Origin: Deltaproteobacteria bacterium
Lineage (GTDB): Bacteria; Myxococcota_A; Polyangia; Haliangiales; Haliangiaceae
Direction of reading: 5' to 3'
NCBI GenBank assembly: GCA_013813765.1
Contig: JACCRC010000222.1
Span: forward strand, 1 to 42,740
DNA length: 42,740 nt
Each line of letters begins with the position of its first letter. The first letter of the stretch is position 1. Both the position numbers and the translations under genes were made by a program. Under the pieces are notes generated by a model. The model was not told the DNA's origin. It was given only the letters and a program-made list of their open reading frames with translations, and ran no database searches. Shown here one piece after another: positions 1 to 7,498 of this stretch.

Positions 1-1021
1 CGCACGAGCCGCCGCAGCCATCGTCACCGCACTGCTTGTTGGTGCAGCTCGGAGTGCAGCTGCAGCCGGCCCCGAGCGCGGGGCGCGTGGTGTCCCAGTC
101 GGCGCAGGTGCCGGCGGGACCGATGCCGAGCGAGCCGGTCGTCGGAAACGTGACGACCGCGTCGCTGGAGTCCTTGAACACGAAGTAGTAGCGGTGACAC
201 GCGCTGCCGAGACCGGTGAGCTGCGCGCGGTAGGCGCCGTTGGTCACCGAGCCACGCGTGAGCATCATCGGCGAGCAAGTGCCATCGACGTTGACGAGCG
301 CCTGCTTCGGACCGGAGGTGTCGTACCAGTTCGCCCACGCCTCGATGGCCGTGCCCATGCGCGGGTAGTGCGAGCCGCTGGGGATCTTCGCGAGGGGCAC
401 ACCGCCGTTACCGAAGTCACCAACGGCCGCGCCGGAGCCAACGCCGTAGCCGATCGCCGGACCGGCCATCAGGATGTTCCAGCGATGGCCATTCGTCGGT
501 GGGCCTTGCACGTACGCGCACGTCGTCTGGTTGAACGATTCGTAGAGCCATTGATAGAACGCGCCGTTCGGATCCTGACCCGACGCGATGATCTCGCCGG
601 AAGGATTCGCGCCGAACAGGCCGACGCGCGCCGACCATGCGGTCGTCGTGCCGCCGTTGCACGCGCATGACGCGGCGCCCATGCAGGTGGCCGGGTAGAG
701 CGCGTTGATGTTCGAGACGATCGTGCAGCGCGAGTCGTGCGCGAAGTAACCCTGCGCCGCCATCTCGTCGGAGTGGAACCGAGCGGCACGGTTCAACGCC
801 TCGCTCCACGGCAGCGGCGGCTTCGGTGTGTAGCAGGCGGCCTCGCTGCACGCGGCACCGCATGTCGCCATCTCGACCTGCGGATCGGCGCGCGCGCGGT
901 TGGTCCACGCGTGCATCACGCGCTCCCTCCAGTTCGGAAAGCCGTTCACCGCCTCGCCGTTCGCGGATGCGGTTCCCGACAGCACGAACAGGAGCGCGAA
1001 GCAGACCCCGAGGTGCCTCAT
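1..1021 (-). CDS. Secreted CAP/SCP-domain protein with cysteine-rich tail (3' end outside window)
   Basis: The reading frame starts at an ATG at 1021 and stays open to the window edge, so about 340 residues are seen and the C-terminus is missing. Residues 1-20 form a Sec signal peptide (hydrophobic run ending ASA). Residues about 33-190 match the CAP/SCP (cysteine-rich secretory protein, PR-1-like) superfamily: an early HAWTNRARADP segment, then LPWSEALNRAARFHSDEM followed by GYFAHDS, and later GHRWNILM, which supply the usual His/Glu pocket. The last visible stretch is cysteine-rich (CSCTPSCTNKQCGDDGCGGSC-like), a pattern I associate with secreted myxobacterial proteins. Extracellular or envelope location is likely; the family has no single catalytic activity, so the function is open. 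It is transcribed divergently from the small lipoprotein at 1145. Confidence 0.8.
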   Translation of the reverse strand, partial: MRHLGVCFALLFVLSGTASANGEAVNGFPNWRERVMHAWTNRARADPQVEMATCGAACSEAACYTPKPPLPWSEALNRAARFHSDEMAAQGYFAHDSRCTIVSNINALYPATCMGAASCACNGGTTTAWSARVGLFGANPSGEIIASGQDPNGAFYQWLYESFNQTTCAYVQGPPTNGHRWNILMAGPAIGYGVGSGAAVGDFGNGGVPLAKIPSGSHYPRMGTAIEAWANWYDTSGPKQALVNVDGTCSPMMLTRGSVTNGAYRAQLTGLGSACHRYYFVFKDSSDAVVTFPTTGSLGIGPAGTCADWDTTRPALGAGCSCTPSCTNKQCGDDGCGGSC

Positions 1022-1144
1022 GCCTCGAGCATCTCACGGCGCCCGTGTCGCGGTGCGTGGTCCTTGCACAGGGGGTCATGTGCGCAGAGCGCGAGAATCA
1101 CGAGGCTGCGCGTTGGTATTCGCCTTGCTCGGGACCGAGGACGA

Positions 1145-1555
1145 ATGATCCGTCTCGCCCCGATCCTGTTCGCCGCCGCGTGCGTCTCCACGAGCTCCTC
1201 GGAACCACCGGTGCTCCCGAGCGATGCCTACTTCACCGGCGTCCCATCGCAGTTCTCGTCGACGGAGGAGTGCCTCGCGAATTCCAGGCATCCCTACGGC
1301 TGGGACTGCTCGTTCGAGCTCGCGTTCTGCCACACGGGCGCCGCCGGCTATCGCCAAGGTGACGTGATCACCGTGGGCACCTATCAGCTCGACGACGGCC
1401 TCGCGGTCGGCAAGCTCGGCGCGTCGCCGTTCCAGTTCGATCTCGAGACCAGCACCGCGCTCACCGACAGCTTCGGCGGCGGCCTCACGTGGGTTCCGGA
1501 TACCGCGGGCCGCTGGACGACGTTTCAGTTCGACGTGATCAGCTGCGACGACTGA
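1145..1555 (+). CDS. Small predicted lipoprotein, unknown function
   Basis: 136 residues from the ATG at 1145. The N-terminus MIRLAPILFAAACVST is a short lipoprotein signal with the lipobox AAAC (Cys13). The mature part is about 120 residues with two Cys pairs (around ECLANS, WDCSFELAFCHTG and the final SCDD), suggesting disulfides in the periplasm or on the outer membrane. I do not recognise a family. An upstream in-frame extension exists but lacks a signal sequence and runs through the divergent promoter region, so I chose the lipoprotein start. Its neighbour on the left is the divergent CAP protein; the next gene, also a lipoprotein, begins 108 bp downstream. Confidence 0.7.
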   Translation: MIRLAPILFAAACVSTSSSEPPVLPSDAYFTGVPSQFSSTEECLANSRHPYGWDCSFELAFCHTGAAGYRQGDVITVGTYQLDDGLAVGKLGASPFQFDLETSTALTDSFGGGLTWVPDTAGRWTTFQFDVISCDD

Positions 1556-1585
1556 TCACTTCGCGGGCGCGACGGGCACCGCGAG

Positions 1586-1599
1586 CTCGGCGAGCCGAG
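1586..1599. other. Short GC-rich hairpin in the gap 1556-1663
   Basis: CTCGGC at 1586-1591 pairs with GCCGAG at 1594-1599. There is no T-tract, so it is not a convincing intrinsic terminator. It lies between two plus-strand lipoprotein genes and may slow transcription or be chance in GC-rich DNA. Nothing else is evident in the 108-bp gap apart from a mildly AT-rich patch (ccgattattccg) near 1640 that could carry a weak promoter. Confidence 0.2.
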
Positions 1600-1663
1600 G
1601 CGGTACATTCAGAAAGGACGCCCGGGCGAGCCGATTATTCCGTGGACGTCGCACAATCGCGCG

Positions 1664-2083
1664 ATGAGAACGCGAACCGTATTGGTGGTCGTGGCGTTGG
1701 TGGTCGGCTGCGGCAAGTCGTCGGACGAGCAGCCCGCGAAGAAGGAAGCTCCGCCCGAGACAGCGAACAAGGCGGAACCGCCGCCGGCTCCTCCTCCGAA
1801 GGCCGAGTTCCCGAAGCATCGATGGGTGCGGACCGAGATGTTCGGCAGCAAGAAGCCGTACATCGGCTTCACGTACATCGACAAGACGAAGGGTCCTTCG
1901 ATCAAGGGCGAGGACATCTCGGGCCTCACGCCGGCGCAGATCAAAGAGAAGCTCCACGCGAAGTTCCCGAGCTCGACGATGCAACCTCTCGACGAAGGCC
2001 ATCCGATCACGCCGCTGACCGATGCGGAGATCAAGCAGCTCGAGCTCCCCGCCGAGCCGGAGTGGGCCTCGTTCTACAAGTGA
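1664..2083 (+). CDS. Predicted lipoprotein with proline-rich linker, unknown function
   Basis: 139 residues. The signal sequence MRTRTVLVVVALVVGCGKSSD has lipobox VVGC (Cys16). Residues about 20-48 are a low-complexity Glu/Lys/Pro linker (EAPPETANKAEPPPAPPPK), followed by a compact folded region of about 90 residues rich in Lys and aromatic residues (FPKHRWVRTEMF, YIGFTYIDK). No family is recognised. The GCGKSSD start is shared at protein level, but not codon level, with the lipoprotein at 9842. It precedes lon on the same strand by about 70 bp with a weak hairpin between them, so the two may or may not be cotranscribed. Confidence 0.75.
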   Translation: MRTRTVLVVVALVVGCGKSSDEQPAKKEAPPETANKAEPPPAPPPKAEFPKHRWVRTEMFGSKKPYIGFTYIDKTKGPSIKGEDISGLTPAQIKEKLHAKFPSSTMQPLDEGHPITPLTDAEIKQLELPAEPEWASFYK

Positions 2084-2086
2084 TGG

Positions 2087-2104
2087 CTCGCCGATCGGAG
2101 CGAG
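2087..2104 (+). terminator. Weak hairpin between lipoprotein gene and lon
   Basis: CTCGC at 2087-2091 and GCGAG at 2100-2104 can pair with an 8-nt loop, followed by TCTTTC. The stem is short and the T-tract is broken, so at best this is a weak terminator or attenuator-like element upstream of lon. Confidence 0.25.
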
Positions 2105-2153
2105 TCTTTCGGGTGGGTTGCGATGAAGCCTGAGGGTGCGGACCTTGGGCTTC

Positions 2154-4538
2154 ATGTCCAAGACGCTTCCGATCCTCCCCATGCGGAGTGGAGTGCTGTT
2201 TCCCGGCGTGGGCCTGCCCATCACGGCAGGTCGCGCCCAGACGCTGCGGGCGATCGAGGCCGCGATGCGCGACCCCGAGCACCGCGTGTTCGTGGTGAGC
2301 CAGAAGACCGAGACGGAAGAGGTGACGCCCGAGGGGCTGTACGCCGTCGGCACGGTCGCCAGCATCAGCAGCGTGCAGCGCGGCCCGGGCGGCGTGCGGC
2401 TCGTCCTGCAGGGACTCGAGCGCGGCGCGGCCGTGCGCATCGCTCCGCACGATGGCTATCTCCAGGCGACCGTCGCGCCGGTCACGGATCAGGAGCCGCT
2501 CGATGCGAAGGACCCGGCGTTCATCGCCCTCTACAAGGAGGTGCGCGAGCGCTCCGCCGAGCTCGCCGTGAAGCGCGGGCTGCCGGAGGGAACTGTCGAG
2601 GAAATGATGAAGCAGATCGAGGCGCCGGGTCAGCTCGCTGATCTGGTGGCCGGATTTCTCGAGGTGTCGGTGGCCGAGCGGCAGACGCTGCTCGAGACCG
2701 TCGCGATCGAGGATCGCCTGCGCCGCGTGCTGGTGCACGTGCAGCGGCAGATCGCGGTGATGTCGGCGCAGGAGGACATCCAGTCGAAGGTGAAGGAGGA
2801 GATCGGCGGCCGGCAGCGCGAGGCGTACCTGCGCGAGCAGATGCGCGCGATCCAGAAGGAGCTCGGCGACGGCGACGAGAAGAGCGAGGCCGCGTTCGAG
2901 GAGCTGAAGGCGAAGCTCGACGAGCACCCGCTGCCGCCCGAGGCACGCAAGGAAGTCGATCGCGAGCTCGCGCGCCTGGCGCGTGCGGGACGCGAGTCGA
3001 TGGAGTCGCAGATGATCCGCACCTATCTCGAGACGGTGGCCGAGCTACCGTGGGGTACGCGCTCCGACGAGAAGCTCGATGTCGCAGAGGCGGAGAAGAT
3101 CCTCGACGAGGATCACCACGGTCTCGCCGACGTGAAGGATCGCGTCCTCGAGTTCCTCGCCGTCCACCAGATGTCGAAGGGCACCGGCAAGAAGGGCCGG
3201 ATCCTGCTGTTCACGGGGCCGCCGGGCGTCGGCAAGACGTCGATCGCGAAGTCGATCGCGCGAGCGATGGGCCGCAAGTACGTGCGCATCGCGCTCGGCG
3301 GCGCGCGAGACGAGGCGGATATCCGCGGTCACCGGCGCACGTACATCGGCGCGCTGCCGGGACGGATTCTTCAGGGCATGAAGCAGGCGGGCACGAAGAA
3401 CCCGGTGTTCCTCCTCGACGAGGTCGACAAGCTCGGCTCGTCGTACCACGGTGATCCGGCGAGCGCGCTGCTCGAGGTGCTCGACCCCGCGCAGAACGAC
3501 TCGTTCACGGATCACTACCTCAGCGTTCCGTTCGACCTGTCGGAGGTGATGTTCATCGCCACGGCGAACTTCGTGCAGAACATTCCAGGACCGCTGCTCG
3601 ACCGCATGGAGGTCGTCGACTTCGCCGGCTACACCGAGCGCGAGAAGCTCGCGATCGCGAAGGACTACCTCGTGTCGCGCGCCCTCACCGACAACGGCCT
3701 CACGCGCGAGCAGATCGAGGTCACCGACGAAGCGATCAAGGAGGTCGTCACAAGCTACACGCGTGAAGCCGGTGTGCGTCAGCTCGAGCGAGAGCTGGGC
3801 CGGCTCGCACGCAAGGTCACGCGCCGGATCGCCGCGCGCGAGGTCGAGCGCGTCACGATCCATCGCGCGGACGTGCGCCCGCTGCTCGGCCGCCCGCGCG
3901 TGCACCCGGAGAAGGCGAACCGCGAGGATCAGGTCGGCATCTCGACGGGCATGTACTACACGCCCGCGGGCGGAGACATCATGTTCGTCGAGGCAGCGCC
4001 GATGCGCGGCAAGGGCGACCTCATCCTCACGGGTCAGCTCGGCGACGTCATGAAGGAATCGGCGCGCGCCGCATGGACCTTCGCGAGGTCACACGCCGAC
4101 TGGCTCTCGATCGATGACCGCGTGTTCGAGCGCGACGTGCACGTGCACGTTCCCGCGGGCGCGATCCCGAAGGACGGACCGTCCGCGGGCATCGCGATGG
4201 CGACCGCGATGGTATCGGCGCTCTCGGGGCGCCCCGCGCGCCACGACGTGGCGATGACCGGCGAGATCACGCTGTCGGGCCGCGTGCTGCCGATCGGTGG
4301 CCTGAAGGAGAAGGTCCTCGGTGCGGTCCGCGCGGGAATCACACACGTCGTGATCCCGAAGGACAACGAGGCCGACCTCGACGACCTGCCGAAGGACGTC
4401 CTCGAGAAGCTCACGATCTCCCCGGTCGAGACGCTCGCCGAGGCGCTCTCGATCACCCTGCGTAACACCACGCTGCGCGACGGCCGCCTCTTGTTTGGCG
4501 ACGCGCACGGCGCCGGCCCCGCCGAGCTCGCGCATTAA
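2154..4538 (+). CDS. lon: ATP-dependent protease Lon (La)
   Basis: ATP-dependent cytoplasmic protease of family S16 that unfolds and degrades damaged and regulatory proteins. About 794 residues from the ATG at 2154, close to the usual 780-820. Domain order: N-terminal substrate domain (begins LPILPMRSGVLFPG), coiled-coil middle, AAA+ domain with Walker A GPPGVGKTS at about 355-363 and Walker B FLLDEVDK, then the protease domain. The catalytic dyad is Ser677 in PKDGPSAG and Lys718 in GGLKEKV. A GTG at 2136 would add six residues (MRTLGF); family alignment favours MSKTLPILP. The final codons and stop lie within a repeat copy (see 4530-4591), so the C-terminal AH is repeat-encoded. Myxobacteria often carry two Lon proteins (LonV, LonD/BsgA); which one this is cannot be settled here. 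Confidence 0.97.
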   Translation: MSKTLPILPMRSGVLFPGVGLPITAGRAQTLRAIEAAMRDPEHRVFVVSQKTETEEVTPEGLYAVGTVASISSVQRGPGGVRLVLQGLERGAAVRIAPHDGYLQATVAPVTDQEPLDAKDPAFIALYKEVRERSAELAVKRGLPEGTVEEMMKQIEAPGQLADLVAGFLEVSVAERQTLLETVAIEDRLRRVLVHVQRQIAVMSAQEDIQSKVKEEIGGRQREAYLREQMRAIQKELGDGDEKSEAAFEELKAKLDEHPLPPEARKEVDRELARLARAGRESMESQMIRTYLETVAELPWGTRSDEKLDVAEAEKILDEDHHGLADVKDRVLEFLAVHQMSKGTGKKGRILLFTGPPGVGKTSIAKSIARAMGRKYVRIALGGARDEADIRGHRRTYIGALPGRILQGMKQAGTKNPVFLLDEVDKLGSSYHGDPASALLEVLDPAQNDSFTDHYLSVPFDLSEVMFIATANFVQNIPGPLLDRMEVVDFAGYTEREKLAIAKDYLVSRALTDNGLTREQIEVTDEAIKEVVTSYTREAGVRQLERELGRLARKVTRRIAAREVERVTIHRADVRPLLGRPRVHPEKANREDQVGISTGMYYTPAGGDIMFVEAAPMRGKGDLILTGQLGDVMKESARAAWTFARSHADWLSIDDRVFERDVHVHVPAGAIPKDGPSAGIAMATAMVSALSGRPARHDVAMTGEITLSGRVLPIGGLKEKVLGAVRAGITHVVIPKDNEADLDDLPKDVLEKLTISPVETLAEALSITLRNTTLRDGRLLFGDAHGAGPAELAH

Positions 4539-4591
4539 AGGGGTCCGACCCCTTTTTCTGCACGTGATGCGCATCAAAGGGGTCCGACCCC
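4530..4591. repeat. Two direct copies of a 23-bp repeat with GGGGTCCGACCCC palindromic core
   Basis: Copy 1 spans 4530-4552 and copy 2 spans 4569-4591, 39 bp apart start to start. They differ at one base (T4536 versus C4575). Each begins GCGCAT, continues with AAA and ends with the near-palindrome GGGGTCCGACCCC. In copy 1 the segment GCGCATTAA supplies the last two codons and stop of lon. Short palindromes with a GGGGTC..GACCCC core are known to recur in many bacterial genomes, in some cases linked to REP-type/Y1-transposase biology; that link is from memory and no transposase is present here. I saw no further copy in the window. Confidence 0.75.
4537..4557 (+). terminator. Intrinsic terminator of lon (first repeat copy)
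   Basis: AAAGGGG (4537-4543) and CCCCTTT (4549-4555) form a seven-pair stem around the loop TCCGA, followed by a run of five T ending at 4557. It begins inside the lon stop codon. The symmetrical A and T runs make it potentially bidirectional, so it could also end transcription of the convergent gene at 4597. This is the only clearly terminator-like structure I see at a convergent gene junction in this window. Confidence 0.7.
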
Positions 4592-4597
4592 ATTTTT
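4576..4597 (+). terminator. Second terminator-like hairpin (second repeat copy)
   Basis: AAAGGGG at 4576-4582 pairs with CCCC at 4588-4591 across TCCGA, followed by ATTTTT (4592-4597). The A at 4592 breaks the lower stem. The T run reaches the stop codon (TCA on the plus strand, 4597-4599) of the minus-strand gene, so transcription arriving from that side meets the hairpin immediately after its coding region. Confidence 0.5.
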
Positions 4598-5265
4598 CAG
4601 CGCCAGCCGACTTCGATGCCGAGCGAAGCGCGTGCCGCGGCGGCGTCGGGCTGAACGGACTGGCCGGTGTCCATCATCATGGGCTCGCGTCCGATCGGGA
4701 CGGCGAGCTCGACGTTGCCGACGAGGCGCGCGCGCTCGGAGATCGGCCACGCGACACCGAAGCCACCGCCGGCCGCGAGCCACTTGTGATCGCTCGCGAC
4801 CTGACCGGTGACCATGCGGGGTACGCCGGTCGGCATCATGCCGTGCGGGCCTGCGAGCTCGCCGGCCTCGACGAGGAGCCACGCGCGCAGCGGACGGTCC
4901 ATCGAGGCCCAGCCGGCGCGCAGCGTCCACACGTCGAGGCCGAGCTCGATGCGCTCGGGCGCCTCGCGAACGATCATCGTCTTCTCGGGCTGCCAGTGAC
5001 CGAGGCCGAGCTCGACGAACCGCTCCTGCCAGCGGAGGTAGCCAGCGACCTCGCCGCCAATGTTCACACCGGGTAGCGCACCCACGCCGGAGAGGCCGGT
5101 GAGGCGGAGACCCACGGCGAGCTCGCGGTCGGTCGAGACGCCGTCAGGCTTCTGTTTCTTCGCGCGCGGCCGCGGCGTGGAATCGGCGGGGTCGGTGACA
5201 CCGGGCTGTGCCTGGGCAACGGTCGAAGCGGCGAGCAGGAGCAGAAGCGTTGAACGAATGGCCAT
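4597..5265 (-). CDS. Probable outer-membrane beta-barrel-like protein
   Basis: 222 residues from the ATG at 5265, which has a good ribosome site (GGAGGGG five bases upstream). The N-terminus MAIRSTLLLLLAASTVAQAQ is a Sec signal peptide cleaved after AQA. After a short Pro/Lys linker the mature protein alternates hydrophobic and polar residues in short strands (LAVGLRLTGL, GGEVAGYLRW, FVELGLGHW, RLVGNVELAVPIG) and ends in IEVGWR, consistent with a small outer-membrane barrel, though the terminal residue is not the usual aromatic. No named family. It converges on lon with the repeat/terminator between them and is divergent from the metalloprotease-like lipoprotein at 5341. Confidence 0.65.
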   Translation of the reverse strand: MAIRSTLLLLLAASTVAQAQPGVTDPADSTPRPRAKKQKPDGVSTDRELAVGLRLTGLSGVGALPGVNIGGEVAGYLRWQERFVELGLGHWQPEKTMIVREAPERIELGLDVWTLRAGWASMDRPLRAWLLVEAGELAGPHGMMPTGVPRMVTGQVASDHKWLAAGGGFGVAWPISERARLVGNVELAVPIGREPMMMDTGQSVQPDAAAARASLGIEVGWR

Positions 5266-5340
5266 GGGATCCCCTCCGCGAGACAGCGCGAGGCCGAGTG
5301 TATTGCAGCGCGACTGCCCGGAATGCGGCAATCTTGGCCC

Positions 5341-6141
5341 ATGGCGCGTGTGGTCTGCCTCCTCGTCCTCGGTGCGTGCGCGAGCCCGGCACCTGCCCCG
5401 CCGCCGGCCCTGCCCAGCCCTGCCCCCACCCCCGCACTCGCCGTGGTCGCTCCCGGCGAGGAGCTGGCCCTGCCGAACCGCCCGCTCACGCAGGGCGAGA
5501 TCGCGATGCTGCGGCCGATCTTCCGTGATGGCGTCGACTACGCGCAGGTCCGGGTGATCGACAACTCGTTCCCGCTCCAGCCCGAGAACGTCTACATGAC
5601 CCCGCGCGGCCACATCTACGCACCGGGGCCGCTCTGGCAGAGCGACTTCTCCCAGGCGCGGCACGGCCAGCGGGTGGTGTTCGTCCACGAGATGACGCAC
5701 GTCTGGCAGTTCTCGAACGGCATGGACCTGATCGGCGCCGGCACCGTCGAGTTCATCAAGCACCGCGGCGCATACGAGAAGGCGTACCCGTACGAGCTCG
5801 CGAAGGACCGTGACCTCGTCGATTACGGCATGGAGCAGCAGGCCTCGATCGTCGAGGACTACTTCGCGATCACGGTGGAGCGCGAGCGGCCGCTGCGGAT
5901 CACGAACCGCGGCCTCGGCGTGGCCGAGCGCGACGCGCTGTACGCGGCCGTGATGAAGAAGTTTCTCGCCGACGCCCGCTACGCGCGCTCGCTCGATCCC
6001 GCCGCGGTGGACGGTGAGCACGCGCGATCGTCGGAGCAGAAGCAGCCGGGTCCGGAAGCATGCGCGGAGTCCGAGCAGGAGCACGGCGCGGCACACCTGT
6101 GCAGCTGGCGGTTCACGCCCCGGGTTCCTCCGAAGAATTGA
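5341..6141 (+). CDS. Lipoprotein with HEMTH zinc-peptidase-like motif
   Basis: 266 residues from the ATG at 5341. The start MARVVCLLVLGACASP carries lipobox LGAC (Cys13), then a Pro/Ala-rich linker to about residue 38. The folded part contains VVFVHEMTHVWQ with H116-E117-x-x-H120, the zincin HExxH motif; downstream GMEQQASIVEDYF could offer a third acidic ligand. Similar HExTHVWQ proteins occur in proteobacteria, sometimes annotated as Vgr-related, but their substrates are not established. I therefore call it a putative envelope-anchored metallopeptidase. Its last 29 bases overlap the end of the convergent permease gene, and residues after about 225 look low-complexity and less constrained. 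An ATG at 5323 adds six residues but weakens the signal peptide. Confidence 0.75.
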   Translation: MARVVCLLVLGACASPAPAPPPALPSPAPTPALAVVAPGEELALPNRPLTQGEIAMLRPIFRDGVDYAQVRVIDNSFPLQPENVYMTPRGHIYAPGPLWQSDFSQARHGQRVVFVHEMTHVWQFSNGMDLIGAGTVEFIKHRGAYEKAYPYELAKDRDLVDYGMEQQASIVEDYFAITVERERPLRITNRGLGVAERDALYAAVMKKFLADARYARSLDPAAVDGEHARSSEQKQPGPEACAESEQEHGAAHLCSWRFTPRVPPKN

Positions 6142-7450
6142 AGCTCGTCCGCGCGCTCGCCGGCACGAACACCACGAACGCCACCCACGTGATCGCGAGG
6201 ATCCCGACGTACGCGAGCGCGAGCCTGTGGTGGGTCCACACCATCGCGGCGAAGCACACGACCGCGAGCAGGAGCGCGAGGATCGGCGTGAACGGATACA
6301 GCGGCGCCTTGTAGGGCCGCGGCAGATCGGGCGCAGTCCTTCGCAGCTGCAGCACCGACGCCGCCGACAGCATGTACAGCGTCAGCGCGCCGAACACCGA
6401 GAGCAAAATGATGTCGGCGGTGCGGCCGGTGAACAGCGCGAACAAACCGACGACGAGGTTCGCGAGCAGCGCGGCGACCGGCGTCTTCGTGCGCGGATGG
6501 ATCTTGCCGAGCACGGCCGGTACGTACCGCACGCGACCGAGCTCCAGCAGCGAGCGGCTCGCGACGATCAAGATGCCGTGGAAGCTCGCCAGCAGGCCGA
6601 TCAGGCCGATGCCGGTGAGCGCGGCGAACAGCGCGCTCTCGCGCGAGACGATGTGTCCGATCGCGAGCGGCAGCGGAGAATCAGACTCCTTCCCGGCCGC
6701 GTCGTAGACAACCGAGCGCCACCCATCGACACCGACCGCACCGAACAGCGTGATGACCGTGAGGATGACGAGCGTCCCCATCGCGAGCAGGAAGCCGCGC
6801 GGGATGTCGCGCTGCGGATTCTTCGCCTCCTCGGCGATGTTCGCGATGCCCTCGATCGCCAGGTAGAACCACATCGCGAACGGGATCGCGGCGAACGCGC
6901 CACCCCAGCCGTTGGGCAGCGCATCGAACGAGAACTTCTCCCACGAGAAGTGCGGCAGCACGACGACGCCGAACACGATCAGCTCGACCACCGCGATGAC
7001 ACACAGCACCAGCTCGAACACCGCCGACAGCTTCACGCCGACGATGTTGATCAGCGTGAACACCACGTACGCGAGAGCAGCCATGCCGAGGATCGGGAGG
7101 TCGGGATGCGCCTGGTTCAGATAGCTGCCGATCGCAAACGCGATCGCCGGCGGCGCGAGCACGTACTCCACGAGCTGCGCGATGCCGCCGACGAAACCGA
7201 CGTGCGGACCGAACGCACGCGATGCATAGACGAACGCACCGCCCGCTCGAGGCAGCGCGCACGCGAGCTCCGCATAGCCGAGCACGAACGAGACGTAGAG
7301 GATCGTGACGCCCGCCGTCGCGACCAGCATGCCGTACGGCCCGCCCTCGGGGAGCCCGAGGTTCCAGCCGAAGTACATCCCGGAGATGACGTAGCCGACC
7401 CCCAGCGCCCAGATCATCACCGGGCCGAGCGTCTTCGTGAGCTGCGCCAT
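6113..7450 (-). CDS. eat: APC-family permease, ethanolamine permease type
   Basis: 445 residues with about twelve hydrophobic segments, an inner-membrane secondary transporter of the amino acid-polyamine-organocation superfamily. The N-terminal region VISGMYFGWNLGLPEGG and the following PYGML match the ethanolamine permease subgroup (TC 2.A.3.5) rather than general amino acid permeases; FYLAIEGIANIAEEAKNPQRD is the usual conserved TM6 to loop motif. The likely substrate is ethanolamine, from phospholipid head groups, but no ethanolamine ammonia-lyase or eut gene lies in the window. The next gene upstream on the same strand is an SGNH esterase ending 49 bp before its start, so a lipid-degradation pairing is conceivable but is inference. 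Symbol is tentative. Confidence 0.8.
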   Translation of the reverse strand: MAQLTKTLGPVMIWALGVGYVISGMYFGWNLGLPEGGPYGMLVATAGVTILYVSFVLGYAELACALPRAGGAFVYASRAFGPHVGFVGGIAQLVEYVLAPPAIAFAIGSYLNQAHPDLPILGMAALAYVVFTLINIVGVKLSAVFELVLCVIAVVELIVFGVVVLPHFSWEKFSFDALPNGWGGAFAAIPFAMWFYLAIEGIANIAEEAKNPQRDIPRGFLLAMGTLVILTVITLFGAVGVDGWRSVVYDAAGKESDSPLPLAIGHIVSRESALFAALTGIGLIGLLASFHGILIVASRSLLELGRVRYVPAVLGKIHPRTKTPVAALLANLVVGLFALFTGRTADIILLSVFGALTLYMLSAASVLQLRRTAPDLPRPYKAPLYPFTPILALLLAVVCFAAMVWTHHRLALAYVGILAITWVAFVVFVPASARTSFNSSEEPGA

Positions 7451-7498
7451 CGCCGCGAGCGTATCGCGCTTGCGGCGGCAGGTCCCGGCAGGTGATGG

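Noticed and set aside
2136-2153. GTG start for Lon six codons upstream
   Set aside because: Lon family proteins begin close to the LPxLPxR segment; the ATG at 2154 fits better, although GTG cannot be excluded.
6014-7495. Long plus-strand open frame of about 490 codons antisense to the ethanolamine permease
   Set aside because: Its translation is dominated by Arg/Asp/His/Glu with no domains, while the opposite strand encodes a clear twelve-span permease. It is a GC-rich antisense shadow.
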